DNA of 6,732 nt. Origin: Clostridiales bacterium (lineage in GTDB: Bacteria > Bacillota_A > Clostridia > Lachnospirales > Bianqueaceae). A program made the translations under genes and the position numbers. The notes below the pieces were generated by a model. That model was not told where the DNA came from. It ran no database searches and was given only the letters and a program-made list of their open reading frames with translations. This document shows, one piece after another, positions 1 to 6,414 of the stretch; position 1 is the first letter of the stretch, and every line of letters starts with the position of its first letter. The DNA lies in contig JAHZBS010000035.1 of the NCBI GenBank assembly GCA_019423265.1, forward strand, positions 9,080-15,811. The letters run 5' to 3'.

Positions 1-39
1 AAAGATGTAAAGCAATTTTTTTCAAAAGGGAAGGGGTAG
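1..39 (+). CDS. Possible 3' end of an upstream gene (partial)
   Basis: Frame 1 is open from the window edge and reads KDVKQFFSKGKG before a TAG at 37-39. The stop abuts a GTG at 40, which fits the tight packing of this operon. Frame 2 stops at once (TAA 8-10) and could equally be the true end of the upstream gene, and frame 3 runs to TAA 57-59. Twelve codons are too few to name a product. Confidence 0.3.
   Translation, partial: KDVKQFFSKGKG
24..36 (+). promoter_or_regulatory. Purine-rich ribosome binding site of the MBOAT gene
   Basis: The run AAAAGGGAAGGGG holds two overlapping Shine-Dalgarno-like cores. AAGGGG (31-36) lies 12 nt from the GTG at 49 and only 3 nt from the GTG at 40. AAAAGGG (24-30) lies 9 nt from the GTG at 40. 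The site therefore supports either start and does not settle the choice. Confidence 0.5.
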
Positions 40-48
40 GTGTACGCT

Positions 49-1527
49 GTGCCGTCTAATTCTATGCAGTATGTATTTTTTTTGCTCTTGACGACGTTGT
101 TTTTTTATAAAGTTCCACATCGTTTACAGATATATTTCCTGTTAGTGGTCAGCTATTGTTTTTACATGATGTGGAATCCATATTATGCATTGGTTTTGAT
201 AATTCTGACGCTCATTTCGTTTATAGGGGGATTGATTGTAGAGAAAAGCGGCTCCAAAACCAGAAAGTGGTTTTGTGGGTTGGCGATTTTTGTTAATATT
301 GGAACGCTAGTTTTTTTTAAATATACCGGTTTTTTGATGGAAAATTTAAAAACAATCTTAGGCCGTTTGGGCGTCTCCTTTCCAGAAAATATTTATACCA
401 TTTTTGTTCCCGTTGGTATTTCGTTTTATGTGTTTCAATCAGTTGGATATTTGATAGATGTATACCGACACAAAATTTCTGCGGAACGAAACGTGATAAA
501 CTACGCGCTTTTTATTGCATTTTTTCCCCAAATTGTTTCTGGGCCAATCAATCGCGCTGGTACGTTGCTTCCACAGCTAAAGACGTTGCATCGCAAGCCG
601 AATCCGACCCAACTTTGCGAAGGCCTAAAACTGATTTTTACGGGCTATCTTCAAAAAATTGTGTTTGCTGATATGTTTACAATTTACATAGATGCGGTTT
701 ATAAAGATTTGAAGACATGGGGAGGAGTAACTGTTTTAGCGGCAGGAATCCTTTATTCATTTCAAATCTATTGTGACTTTGCGGGGTATTCCAACATTGC
801 AATTGGGTCGGCCCGACTCCTTGGAATTGAAATACAAGAGAATTTCAACGCCCCGTATCGAGCGGTTTCAATTCGTGACTTTTGGAACAGATGGCATATA
901 TCGCTTTCTACATGGCTGAGAGATTATATCTACTTCCCATTGGGAGGTGGACGCTGTAGCTTTTTAAGGAAAAACCTTAATATTTTTATAGTATTTTTGG
1001 TCAGCGGTATTTGGCATGGAGCTGCATGGAATTATATTATATGGGGATTATTGCACGGTGTGGCACGTGTGGTGGAAAATATACTGAATATAGTGCAAAA
1101 AAGAAAGTTGTCGAAAGCTGTTTCAAGAGCAAGTACTTTTGCAGTGGTTACGGTTGCATGGGTGTTTTTTCGTTCGCCAAACATACAGACAGCAATGCTG
1201 TTTTTTCAAAGACTGTTGCAGGAATGGTCTTTTACAGACTTTGCGGCAGAATATACAGAGATATTGAAAGGCACGTTAATGGCCTCCCCAACGTTAAATA
1301 TATTTTATTTGGGTGTCATTGCACTAGGGGGCGTTTTTCTATGGGTGCTGGATCGGTTTGAAGACCGTTATTATGCCAGCAATGGAATTAACGCTTTGTT
1401 TGTTGCGATTCCTAAGAGAATTCGAGGGGCTGTTTATCTGTTGGGCGGCAGTTTGATTATATTTTGCTATTTGATTCAAAATGGTATTTTTGGACAAATA
1501 GGACAGTTTATTTACTTTCAATTTTAA
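49..1527 (+). CDS. MBOAT family membrane-bound O-acyltransferase (DltB/AlgI type)
   Basis: Polytopic inner-membrane O-acyltransferase of about 492 residues, within the usual 460-520 range. Family members pass an acyl group (acetyl, or D-alanyl in DltB) across the membrane to an extracytoplasmic acceptor, usually with a partner SGNH protein. Numbered from GTG 49, the sequence shows the MBOAT signature DFWNRWHISLSTWLRD at 277-292 with His283, then PLGGGR, and the motif SGIWHG at 319-324 with His323, which matches the invariant catalytic histidine. Hydrophobic helices fill most of the remainder. The GTG at 49 is preferred because MPSNSMQYVFF aligns with the usual family start (M-x-x-N-S-L-x-F). 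A GTG at 40 (495 residues) and an ATG at 64 are alternatives. The next gene encodes an SGNH-like protein, as in dltB/dltD and algI/algJ pairs. The acceptor is probably the glycan made by this locus; acetyl as the group is inferred. Confidence 0.93.
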   Translation: MPSNSMQYVFFLLLTTLFFYKVPHRLQIYFLLVVSYCFYMMWNPYYALVLIILTLISFIGGLIVEKSGSKTRKWFCGLAIFVNIGTLVFFKYTGFLMENLKTILGRLGVSFPENIYTIFVPVGISFYVFQSVGYLIDVYRHKISAERNVINYALFIAFFPQIVSGPINRAGTLLPQLKTLHRKPNPTQLCEGLKLIFTGYLQKIVFADMFTIYIDAVYKDLKTWGGVTVLAAGILYSFQIYCDFAGYSNIAIGSARLLGIEIQENFNAPYRAVSIRDFWNRWHISLSTWLRDYIYFPLGGGRCSFLRKNLNIFIVFLVSGIWHGAAWNYIIWGLLHGVARVVENILNIVQKRKLSKAVSRASTFAVVTVAWVFFRSPNIQTAMLFFQRLLQEWSFTDFAAEYTEILKGTLMASPTLNIFYLGVIALGGVFLWVLDRFEDRYYASNGINALFVAIPKRIRGAVYLLGGSLIIFCYLIQNGIFGQIGQFIYFQF

Positions 1528-1530
1528 AAC

Positions 1531-1535
1531 AGGGG
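1531..1535 (+). promoter_or_regulatory. Ribosome binding site deciding the SGNH gene start
   Basis: AGGGG is followed by AAATGATG. It lies 5 nt from the second ATG (1541) but only 2 nt from the first (1538), so the second ATG is the likelier start. Confidence 0.55.
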
Positions 1536-1540
1536 AAATG

Positions 1541-2527
1541 ATGAAAAATTTTTACAAAAAACTTGTGTGCTATCTAATAAGTTTGATAGCGTTGTGTGTG
1601 CTGATATTCGTTGGAGTGATTCAATTGCTGCCGGCGCAGTATGCTCAAACCTATCAGGCGGCGTTGAATGACAAGTATGACTATCTATTGAGTGCTTCAT
1701 CGCCAAAAGTAATATTTATTTCTGGTTCTAGTGGTGGAATTGGTATCAATTCGATGTTGGCGGAGCAGGAATTGGGAGTTCCGTTTGTGAATTTGGCTTT
1801 GCATGCAAGCTTCGGAATGAAACTTGAGACGGAGATGGCAAAGGCGAATTTGAATAGTGGAGATCTTGTGATTTTGGCATATGAATATGATAATTGGAAG
1901 AATGTATCAGTATTTGATCCGGAATTGGTCATGACAGCCTTTGATCAAAAGCTGTCGATGTATCGGTACATTTCCCCAGAGCATTATTGGAGAATATTAC
2001 AATACTTTCCCAAGTTTATGCTGACAAAATTAGATTCGATATTGTTTCAGCCATATACAGTAAATACGGGCTGGATATATTGTAGAGATGCTTTTGACAA
2101 AAAGGGAAATGTAGTTTTTCCAAGACCTAATTCAGAGTTGCCTGCACCTGTGGAAGGCGACGGTATTTGGGATAAGTTATCTCTGGACTTTCGAGAAATT
2201 GATCCCGCGGCCATCGAATATGTGAATCAATTTATTGAATATGCAGAAAAACAGGGAGCAAAGGTTGCGGTTTCTTTTCCGGGAATTTTAAAAGAAAGAA
2301 TCGATGAAAATGAGATATCAAGCTACGAATCGTATTTGCAGGAACATCTGAATGCACCCGTGATTTCAAAGATAACAGACTATTTATTTGAGCCGGAATT
2401 AATATATGATACATCCTATCATTTGACAGATGAAGGAACACGACTGAGAACAGAACAGTTAGTTCAGGATATTCGCAATTGCTTGATGTATGAAGAAGCT
2501 TATACGCAGAAAGGAGGGGCACGGTAA
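1541..2527 (+). CDS. Membrane-anchored SGNH-hydrolase-like protein, partner of the MBOAT
   Basis: Single-pass protein of 328 residues. A lysine-containing N-terminus is followed by a hydrophobic segment at about 8-29, and no good signal-peptidase site is visible, so it is probably anchored with its domain outside. The SGNH fold is suggested by a strand plus nucleophile block SGSSGGIG at 61-68 (Ser63 is the likely nucleophile), the conserved block NLALHASFG at 84-92, and a C-terminal DTSYHLT at 290-296 that matches the DxxH block carrying catalytic Asp and His. The stretch AALNDKYDYL just after the helix is also typical of a clostridial family found beside MBOAT genes. In AlgJ, AlgX and PatB systems such proteins place acetyl groups on the exported glycan; DltD plays a related role. 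Here that role is inferred from adjacency: this gene starts 13 nt after the MBOAT stop. An ATG at 1538 would add one residue. Esterase activity (removal of acyl groups) is the main alternative. Confidence 0.82.
   Translation: MKNFYKKLVCYLISLIALCVLIFVGVIQLLPAQYAQTYQAALNDKYDYLLSASSPKVIFISGSSGGIGINSMLAEQELGVPFVNLALHASFGMKLETEMAKANLNSGDLVILAYEYDNWKNVSVFDPELVMTAFDQKLSMYRYISPEHYWRILQYFPKFMLTKLDSILFQPYTVNTGWIYCRDAFDKKGNVVFPRPNSELPAPVEGDGIWDKLSLDFREIDPAAIEYVNQFIEYAEKQGAKVAVSFPGILKERIDENEISSYESYLQEHLNAPVISKITDYLFEPELIYDTSYHLTDEGTRLRTEQLVQDIRNCLMYEEAYTQKGGAR
2511..2519 (+). promoter_or_regulatory. Strong Shine-Dalgarno with long spacing, inside the SGNH gene's 3' end
   Basis: AAGGAGGGG is near-perfect but lies 11 nt (from its last G) upstream of the ATG at 2531, longer than the usual 5-9 nt. 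No in-frame start lies closer. It overlaps the final codons of the SGNH gene, which fits translational coupling. Confidence 0.6.
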
Positions 2528-2530
2528 AAA

Positions 2531-4339
2531 ATGATGACGTTGATGCGAAGTGTGAGCTACTTTATATCTCTTTTTGCGTTATTGTACTGCATGTTCCGTG
2601 ATTTCAAGAGTTCAAAAAGTTTAAATGGCATCGAGTGGCTGATTATTAGCTGCTTAATTTATGAGTATGGTATTAGTTTTATCTGTGGTATACTTACGTT
2701 GATTAAAGTGCCTGTTACACTTTGGACCGTTGTTGTAATCAATTTGGCAGCAGTGCTTTTACTGGTGTATAAACAAAGGAGAGAAAAAAAGATACAATGC
2801 TATTATTGGAAAGCATATGACTTTTTTGTGTTAGGGCTGCTGACGTTAATAGTATTACTGGTAAGTATTCAAAGATTTGGTGCGTTTAGCATTGTATATG
2901 CGACCAGTGACCCAAGCAGACATTTACAGATGGCGATGGATGCTGTTCAAGCAAAAAGTGTTATGTCTAGCCAAAATAGTATGTTCATAGGTCAGTTTAC
3001 AAATGCACTGTTTATTGAAATGTGTGCTCCTATTTGGTCTGGCGCTAGCGTATATATTCCTTTTGTCATTAAAGATGTTCTGAATTTGTGGATAGCAGGC
3101 GCGGTTTTTTTCTGGATACTCCGCAGAAATCTTTCAACTGCTTTTATGAAAGGAGTAGGCGCTGTCAGCGTACTTTTATATTTGCTGGGTTATCCACTCA
3201 GTAATATGTTATTTGGTTTTGTATATCTAGGAATCTCTGTCACAGCGATTTTATTTACGATCTGGGTTTCACAGCGGATGACCGATGGGCAATTGCCTGT
3301 CAAGCTTTCACTCATGCTGCTAAGTTTGGGGCTGTTCGCCGTATCCTTGAGCTATACGCTGTTTGCTCCGCCCGTTTACTTTGCAGTGTTCGTGTTTTTT
3401 ATACTCTGGATGAAACAGGAAGGAAAGCTATTCTCTGGCAAAAAACGTCTAAGTCGTCGGTTTTTTACGTTGAATCTAAGTGTATTCTTGCCGCCAACGC
3501 TTTCCACTATTGTTTTTGTAATGCTTTATCCCAAATTGCAAGGTGGCTTGCAACTTGCATCCATTAGTAAAATGGACGCAGAGGGATACATCTATCGCAA
3601 TCTATGGTTGGATTTTTTTGTGTATCTACCATTTGCAATTTATGCCGCATGGAAGCATTTCAAAAAGCGAGAAGCTGATCTGGGGACGTCCCTTTTGGGG
3701 TGCTTTTTTATATTTAAGACAGGCATGTTCCTAGCTATGTGGAAGGGCGTTATTTCTTCGTACTATTTTTATAAAGTTAATTATGTGATGTGGGGGGTTA
3801 TTCTTTTTCTGGCGATTGAGGGAATTGGGATTTTGAAACAGCACAGATCATTTATTGTGGCGGCGGCAGCTTGTTATATGGGAGCCTGTGCTTTTTCTTT
3901 AACGGGGATAGATAATGCGATTACACAAAAAAATATTGCTTTCAATCCCTATCCGGAGTCCTCGGCAGTTGCGGAAATTTATTTGACAAACAAAACTTTT
4001 TATTCTATTGAAAGCCATAAAATTAATCAGGGATTAATTGAAATTTGCAAGGAAGTAGACATGAATTATCTGCGCTCCGACGGCTTTGTACCCTATATTG
4101 GTAGTTGGTTAGAAAATTATTGGTATGAGGCGCTAACCAATCAGCGGCAGGGATTGGATTATGCATATATTAAGGGCGCCACAAATATGGTGCAGCAGTT
4201 TTTGAACGGGGATTATGGTGAGTATATTGTCGTGCAGAAAGACAGCGAGGAATATGCTCAGTGTATATCACTTTTAGAACAGTGTCCTCGAGTTTATGAA
4301 AATAGTTATGCGTTTATTGCGCAAAGGATCGCTGAATGA
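2531..4339 (+). CDS. Polytopic membrane protein, putative GT-C-like glycosyltransferase or polymerase
   Basis: Protein of 602 residues with about 13 hydrophobic helices up to residue 458, then a soluble tail of about 130 residues (470-602) rich in Tyr, Asn, Glu and Gln. A long loop between the fourth and fifth helices (about 114-172) carries SDPSRH at 126-131. An acidic residue in an early extracytoplasmic loop is typical of GT-C enzymes, which take sugars from polyprenyl carriers outside the membrane. A second polar cluster, WKGVISSYYFYKVNY at 404-418, sits near the later helices. I recognise this only as a family of unnamed membrane proteins in clostridial glycan loci; GT-C assignment rests on architecture and is inferred. 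A Wzy-type polymerase is the chief alternative, although 602 residues is long for that. It starts 3 nt after the SGNH stop and its stop overlaps the flippase start by 4 nt. An adjacent ATG at 2534 is a minor start alternative. Confidence 0.6.
   Translation: MMTLMRSVSYFISLFALLYCMFRDFKSSKSLNGIEWLIISCLIYEYGISFICGILTLIKVPVTLWTVVVINLAAVLLLVYKQRREKKIQCYYWKAYDFFVLGLLTLIVLLVSIQRFGAFSIVYATSDPSRHLQMAMDAVQAKSVMSSQNSMFIGQFTNALFIEMCAPIWSGASVYIPFVIKDVLNLWIAGAVFFWILRRNLSTAFMKGVGAVSVLLYLLGYPLSNMLFGFVYLGISVTAILFTIWVSQRMTDGQLPVKLSLMLLSLGLFAVSLSYTLFAPPVYFAVFVFFILWMKQEGKLFSGKKRLSRRFFTLNLSVFLPPTLSTIVFVMLYPKLQGGLQLASISKMDAEGYIYRNLWLDFFVYLPFAIYAAWKHFKKREADLGTSLLGCFFIFKTGMFLAMWKGVISSYYFYKVNYVMWGVILFLAIEGIGILKQHRSFIVAAAACYMGACAFSLTGIDNAITQKNIAFNPYPESSAVAEIYLTNKTFYSIESHKINQGLIEICKEVDMNYLRSDGFVPYIGSWLENYWYEALTNQRQGLDYAYIKGATNMVQQFLNGDYGEYIVVQKDSEEYAQCISLLEQCPRVYENSYAFIAQRIAE
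4323..4328 (+). promoter_or_regulatory. Ribosome binding site of the flippase gene
   Basis: AAAGGA lies 7 nt before the ATG at 4336, inside the last codons of the preceding gene. It supports the start that overlaps the upstream stop as ATGA. Confidence 0.6.
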
Positions 4340-5568
4340 AAAGTATACAAAAAAATAATTTTATTTGGAATATGCTGGGGAGTATTGCCGGCGCAGCTAC
4401 TACGGTTCTGTTAACGATGATTGCTACACGTATTTCTGGACCCGAGGAGGGTGGTGTGCTGGGATTGGCGTTGGGACTGTGCTTTATCGTAGGGACGGTT
4501 GGTATGTTTGAAGTGCGCCCTTTTCAGTCCACGGATTTGAGCGAGGAGTTCACCTTTCCGGTGTACTGCACGGCTCGTTATTTATGCTGCGCGGTTATGC
4601 TTTTATTTACTGCAATTTATTTGATACTAGCGGGCTATGATGCAAACAAGGCACAGATTGTTTTTTGGGTGTGTATGTTTAAGATGGTAGACTGTCTATC
4701 GGATGTATTTCAGGGACGATTTCAACAGATTGGTCGGTTGGATTTGGCGGGACAAATGTTATTTGTACGCAATGTGTGCTCTGTGATAACCTTTGCGGCG
4801 GCGCTACTATTGGGGGCTACGGTGGCGCAAAGCTGTGTTGCAATCGTTTTGGTATCGGTGTTGTGTGTGCTGTTAGGTGACTGGCGTATCGACCGCCGAT
4901 TTGATAATTCGCGTTGCTCAAAAAATTTTTCAGAGACGATAAAATTATTAAAAAAATGCTTCCCGCTGTTCATTAGTTCTTTTGTTGCAATGTATTTGGC
5001 GAATATCACAAAATTGCAGATTGACCATTATCTGCCGCAATATAATGCTCATTGGACAGCCGTTTTCCTGCCTGCTGCAGTAATTAATTTGTTTAGTCTA
5101 TTTGTTTTTCGCCCTATGCTGACCACACTTACTAAGTATTGGACTCAAGGGGAAGGGAAAGCATTTTTGAGATTGGGTGGTTTGCTAGTTCTTTGGATTT
5201 TAGCAATCACGGGTTTTGCCTTATTATTCGGTTATTTTTGGGGGACGCCAGTGCTGGGCTTTTTATATGGGCTGGATTTAGCTCCTTGGAGAGGAGTGTT
5301 AGAATTAATTCTTGTTGGGGGAGGAATAAACGCATTGGCAATTATGTTTTATTACATGCTTACCGTGATGCGCCAACAAAAGTTGTTGCTTGTCAGTGAC
5401 GGCCTCACTTTTCTGGCGGCCATATTTTTTGTGCCACTGCTAACTGAATTTTGGGGTGTGAACGGTGCCGCTTTTTCGTTTATCTTAATTATGATTATCA
5501 GATCTAGTGGCTTTTTGCTAATTATTGTAACATCAGTACAGGCCCAAAGGAGGAGAGGATGGAAGTGA
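4336..5568 (+). CDS. Wzx-like polysaccharide flippase (MOP exporter superfamily)
   Basis: Integral membrane protein of 410 residues with about 12 predicted helices, near the lower end of the 400-480 typical of Wzx/PST transporters. These move undecaprenyl-linked oligosaccharides from the inner to the outer face of the membrane. Family-like features are the N-terminal NFIWNMLGS at 8-16 leading into helix 1, the segment FEVRPFQSTD at 58-67, and FQGRFQQIGRLDLAGQ at 125-140, a basic and polar cytoplasmic stretch conserved in this clostridial and streptococcal subgroup. The C-terminus is a short basic tail (AQRRRGWK). The start codon overlaps the upstream stop (ATGA), so translation is probably coupled. 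It also overlaps the next gene by 10 nt. The substrate cannot be read from sequence; position in the operon suggests the same glycan that the MBOAT/SGNH pair decorates. Confidence 0.82.
   Translation: MKSIQKNNFIWNMLGSIAGAATTVLLTMIATRISGPEEGGVLGLALGLCFIVGTVGMFEVRPFQSTDLSEEFTFPVYCTARYLCCAVMLLFTAIYLILAGYDANKAQIVFWVCMFKMVDCLSDVFQGRFQQIGRLDLAGQMLFVRNVCSVITFAAALLLGATVAQSCVAIVLVSVLCVLLGDWRIDRRFDNSRCSKNFSETIKLLKKCFPLFISSFVAMYLANITKLQIDHYLPQYNAHWTAVFLPAAVINLFSLFVFRPMLTTLTKYWTQGEGKAFLRLGGLLVLWILAITGFALLFGYFWGTPVLGFLYGLDLAPWRGVLELILVGGGINALAIMFYYMLTVMRQQKLLLVSDGLTFLAAIFFVPLLTEFWGVNGAAFSFILIMIIRSSGFLLIIVTSVQAQRRRGWK
5546..5553 (+). promoter_or_regulatory. Consensus Shine-Dalgarno of the GT2 gene
   Basis: AAAGGAGG lies 5 nt before the ATG at 5559 and inside the final codons of the flippase gene. 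It fixes the GT2 start despite the 10-nt overlap and predicts strong initiation. Confidence 0.75.
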
Positions 5569-6251
5569 GAACTCTAATTATTATCCCGGCTTATAATGAA
5601 GAGAAAAACATCATCCGTGTTGTCGAATACTTAAAAGAAGTATGTCCAGCGTATGACTATGTGGTGATTAATGATGGAAGTACAGATCGGACGGCTGCGC
5701 TGTGTGAATGCCGCCATTTTCATCTCATCAGTCTACCTACAAATCTGGGTTTGGCAGGGGCATTTCAGACGGGTATGCGATATGCCAGAGAAAAAGGATA
5801 CGAGTGCGTTATACAGTTTGATGCAGATGGACAGCACCGGCCAGAGTATGTTTCGGTACTGGAGCAAAAGATCAAAGATGGATGGGATATTGCTATTGCC
5901 TCGCGCTTTGAAGAAAAGAAAAAACCTAAAACTATGCGTATGATGGGTTCCAATCTGATTCAGGCGATATTAAAAATCACTACAAAACAGACCATCAAAG
6001 ATCCCACCAGCGGTATGCGTGCTTTCAGTCAATCAATGATTGAGAAAATGTATCGGGGAAACAATGTAGGACCAGAGCCAGACACTATTGCATGGCTTAT
6101 TCGAGGTGGCGCAAAAGTGGTAGAAATACAGGCGGAAATGGATGAGCGTATTGCGGGCACAAGCTATCTCACTTTTGGGCGTTCAATCAGTTATATGTTG
6201 CATATGAGCCTTTCCATCTGTCTGATTCAGTGGTTCCGTTCTATGGATTGA
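5559..6251 (+). CDS. Family 2 glycosyltransferase, polyprenyl-phosphate sugar synthase (DPM1-like)
   Basis: Cytoplasmic GT-A fold enzyme of 230 residues, the size of a stand-alone catalytic domain. It carries IIPAYNEEKN at 8-17, the nucleotide-sugar motif NDGSTDRT at 38-45 with Asp39, NLGLAGA at 62-68, and the metal-binding DADGQH at 88-93. Further on are DPTSGMRAF and, in the C-terminal third, GPEPDTIAW, which follow the order seen in dolichol- and polyprenyl-phosphate mannose or glucose synthases. Such enzymes transfer a sugar from UDP- or GDP-sugar to polyprenyl phosphate on the inner membrane face. There are no C-terminal transmembrane helices of the kind found in GtrB or CsbB-type enzymes; only a mildly hydrophobic stretch (about 210-227, YMLHMSLSICLIQWF) could touch the membrane. 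Membrane association may therefore depend on the downstream DUF2304 protein. The sugar is unknown. Transfer to a lipid-linked glycan intermediate instead is possible. Confidence 0.9.
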   Translation: MEVRTLIIIPAYNEEKNIIRVVEYLKEVCPAYDYVVINDGSTDRTAALCECRHFHLISLPTNLGLAGAFQTGMRYAREKGYECVIQFDADGQHRPEYVSVLEQKIKDGWDIAIASRFEEKKKPKTMRMMGSNLIQAILKITTKQTIKDPTSGMRAFSQSMIEKMYRGNNVGPEPDTIAWLIRGGAKVVEIQAEMDERIAGTSYLTFGRSISYMLHMSLSICLIQWFRSMD

Positions 6252-6255
6252 AAAA

Positions 6256-6285
6256 AGCGATTATGTTTTATGAAACAAAGTCGCT
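6256..6285 (+). other. Imperfect hairpin immediately after the GT2 stop
   Basis: AGCGATTATGTTT pairs with AAACAAAGTCGCT around a TATG loop. On the + strand RNA this gives 12 pairs (one U-G wobble) and a single A-A mismatch. On the - strand RNA the wobble becomes an A-C mismatch, so the + strand structure is better. There is no T-run after it on the + strand. A run of six A lies just before it (6251-6256), giving T6 after the hairpin on the - strand, as in an intrinsic terminator for leftward transcripts. Possible roles are 3'-end stabilisation of the upstream message, or blocking antisense transcription. Confidence 0.45.
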
Positions 6286-6335
6286 AAGTGGCAGTATGCT
6301 TGGTAATAAAAGGGTTGCGGATTTTCAGCTTTGGT

Positions 6336-6364
6336 TTGACAGTTTCCGCCCTAAGCAATTGAAT
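6336..6364 (+). promoter_or_regulatory. Candidate internal promoter for the DUF2304 gene
   Basis: A perfect -35 box TTGACA (6336-6341) is followed after 17 nt by TTGAAT (6359-6364), which matches the -10 consensus at four of six positions but lacks the important A at the second position. The -10 falls inside an inverted repeat. It would place a start near 6371, about 44 nt before the ATG. The weak -10 keeps confidence low. Confidence 0.3.
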
Positions 6365-6384
6365 TGTTATTCAAAGGATGCTTA
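6352..6384 (+). repeat. Two-tier inverted repeat upstream of the DUF2304 gene
   Basis: Outer arms TAAGCA (6352-6357) and TGCTTA (6379-6384) are exact complements. Inner arms TTGAAT (6359-6364) and ATTCAA (6369-6374) are exact complements around a TGTT loop, separated from the outer arms by 1 and 4 nt. It could fold in RNA as a 12-pair hairpin with an asymmetric internal loop, or act as a protein-binding dyad over the candidate -10 box. Confidence 0.45.
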
Positions 6385-6400
6385 AACTGATACAAAATAA

Positions 6401-6406
6401 AAGGTG
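6401..6406 (+). promoter_or_regulatory. Ribosome binding site of the DUF2304 gene
   Basis: AAGGTG lies 8 nt before the ATG at 6415, good spacing for initiation, and supports this small gene as real. Confidence 0.6.
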
Positions 6407-6414
6407 AGTTAGAT

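Larger units (their letters stand above)
6252..6414 (+). other. 163-nt structured intergenic region before the DUF2304 gene
   Basis: The only sizeable gap in a block otherwise packed to within 13 nt. It holds an imperfect hairpin right after the GT2 stop (6256-6285), a weak possible stem (AGGG 6311-6314 with CCCT 6349-6352, and CGGA 6318-6321 with TCCG 6345-6348, around a 3-nt bulge), a two-tier inverted repeat (6352-6384), and a TTGACA box (6336-6341). No T-tract follows either clear hairpin on the + strand, so termination here is not supported. It may be a leader, an internal promoter region or a relic of a lost gene. Confidence 0.5.

Noticed and set aside
1011..1361. 116-codon open frame on the + strand inside the MBOAT gene
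   Set aside because: It lies wholly within the MBOAT gene in another frame, covers the catalytic His323 region, is Cys-rich with no family resemblance, and has no ribosome binding site.
1354..1367. Short stem CGGT/ACCG in the MBOAT gene
   Set aside because: Only four pairs inside coding sequence and no T-run after it.
1569..1590. Inverted repeat GCTATC/GATAGC with a 10-nt loop near the SGNH gene start
   Set aside because: Six pairs inside a signal-anchor coding region, with no T-tract and no sign of a regulatory role; expected by chance.
1339..2522. Several - strand open frames of 60-96 codons across the MBOAT 3' end and the SGNH gene
   Set aside because: They are antisense to well-supported genes, have no family motifs and lack convincing ribosome binding sites.
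4722..5009. 95-codon - strand open frame in the flippase gene
   Set aside because: It is antisense to a well-supported gene and has low-complexity content without recognisable motifs.
5671..5953. Overlapping + and - strand open frames inside the GT2 gene
   Set aside because: The GT2 frame carries all family motifs here; the others are shadows.
6263..6385. 40-codon + strand open frame in the GT2-DUF2304 gap (ATG 6263, TAA 6383-6385)
   Set aside because: It has no Shine-Dalgarno, starts inside the hairpin, and resembles nothing I recognise. A gene remnant cannot be excluded.
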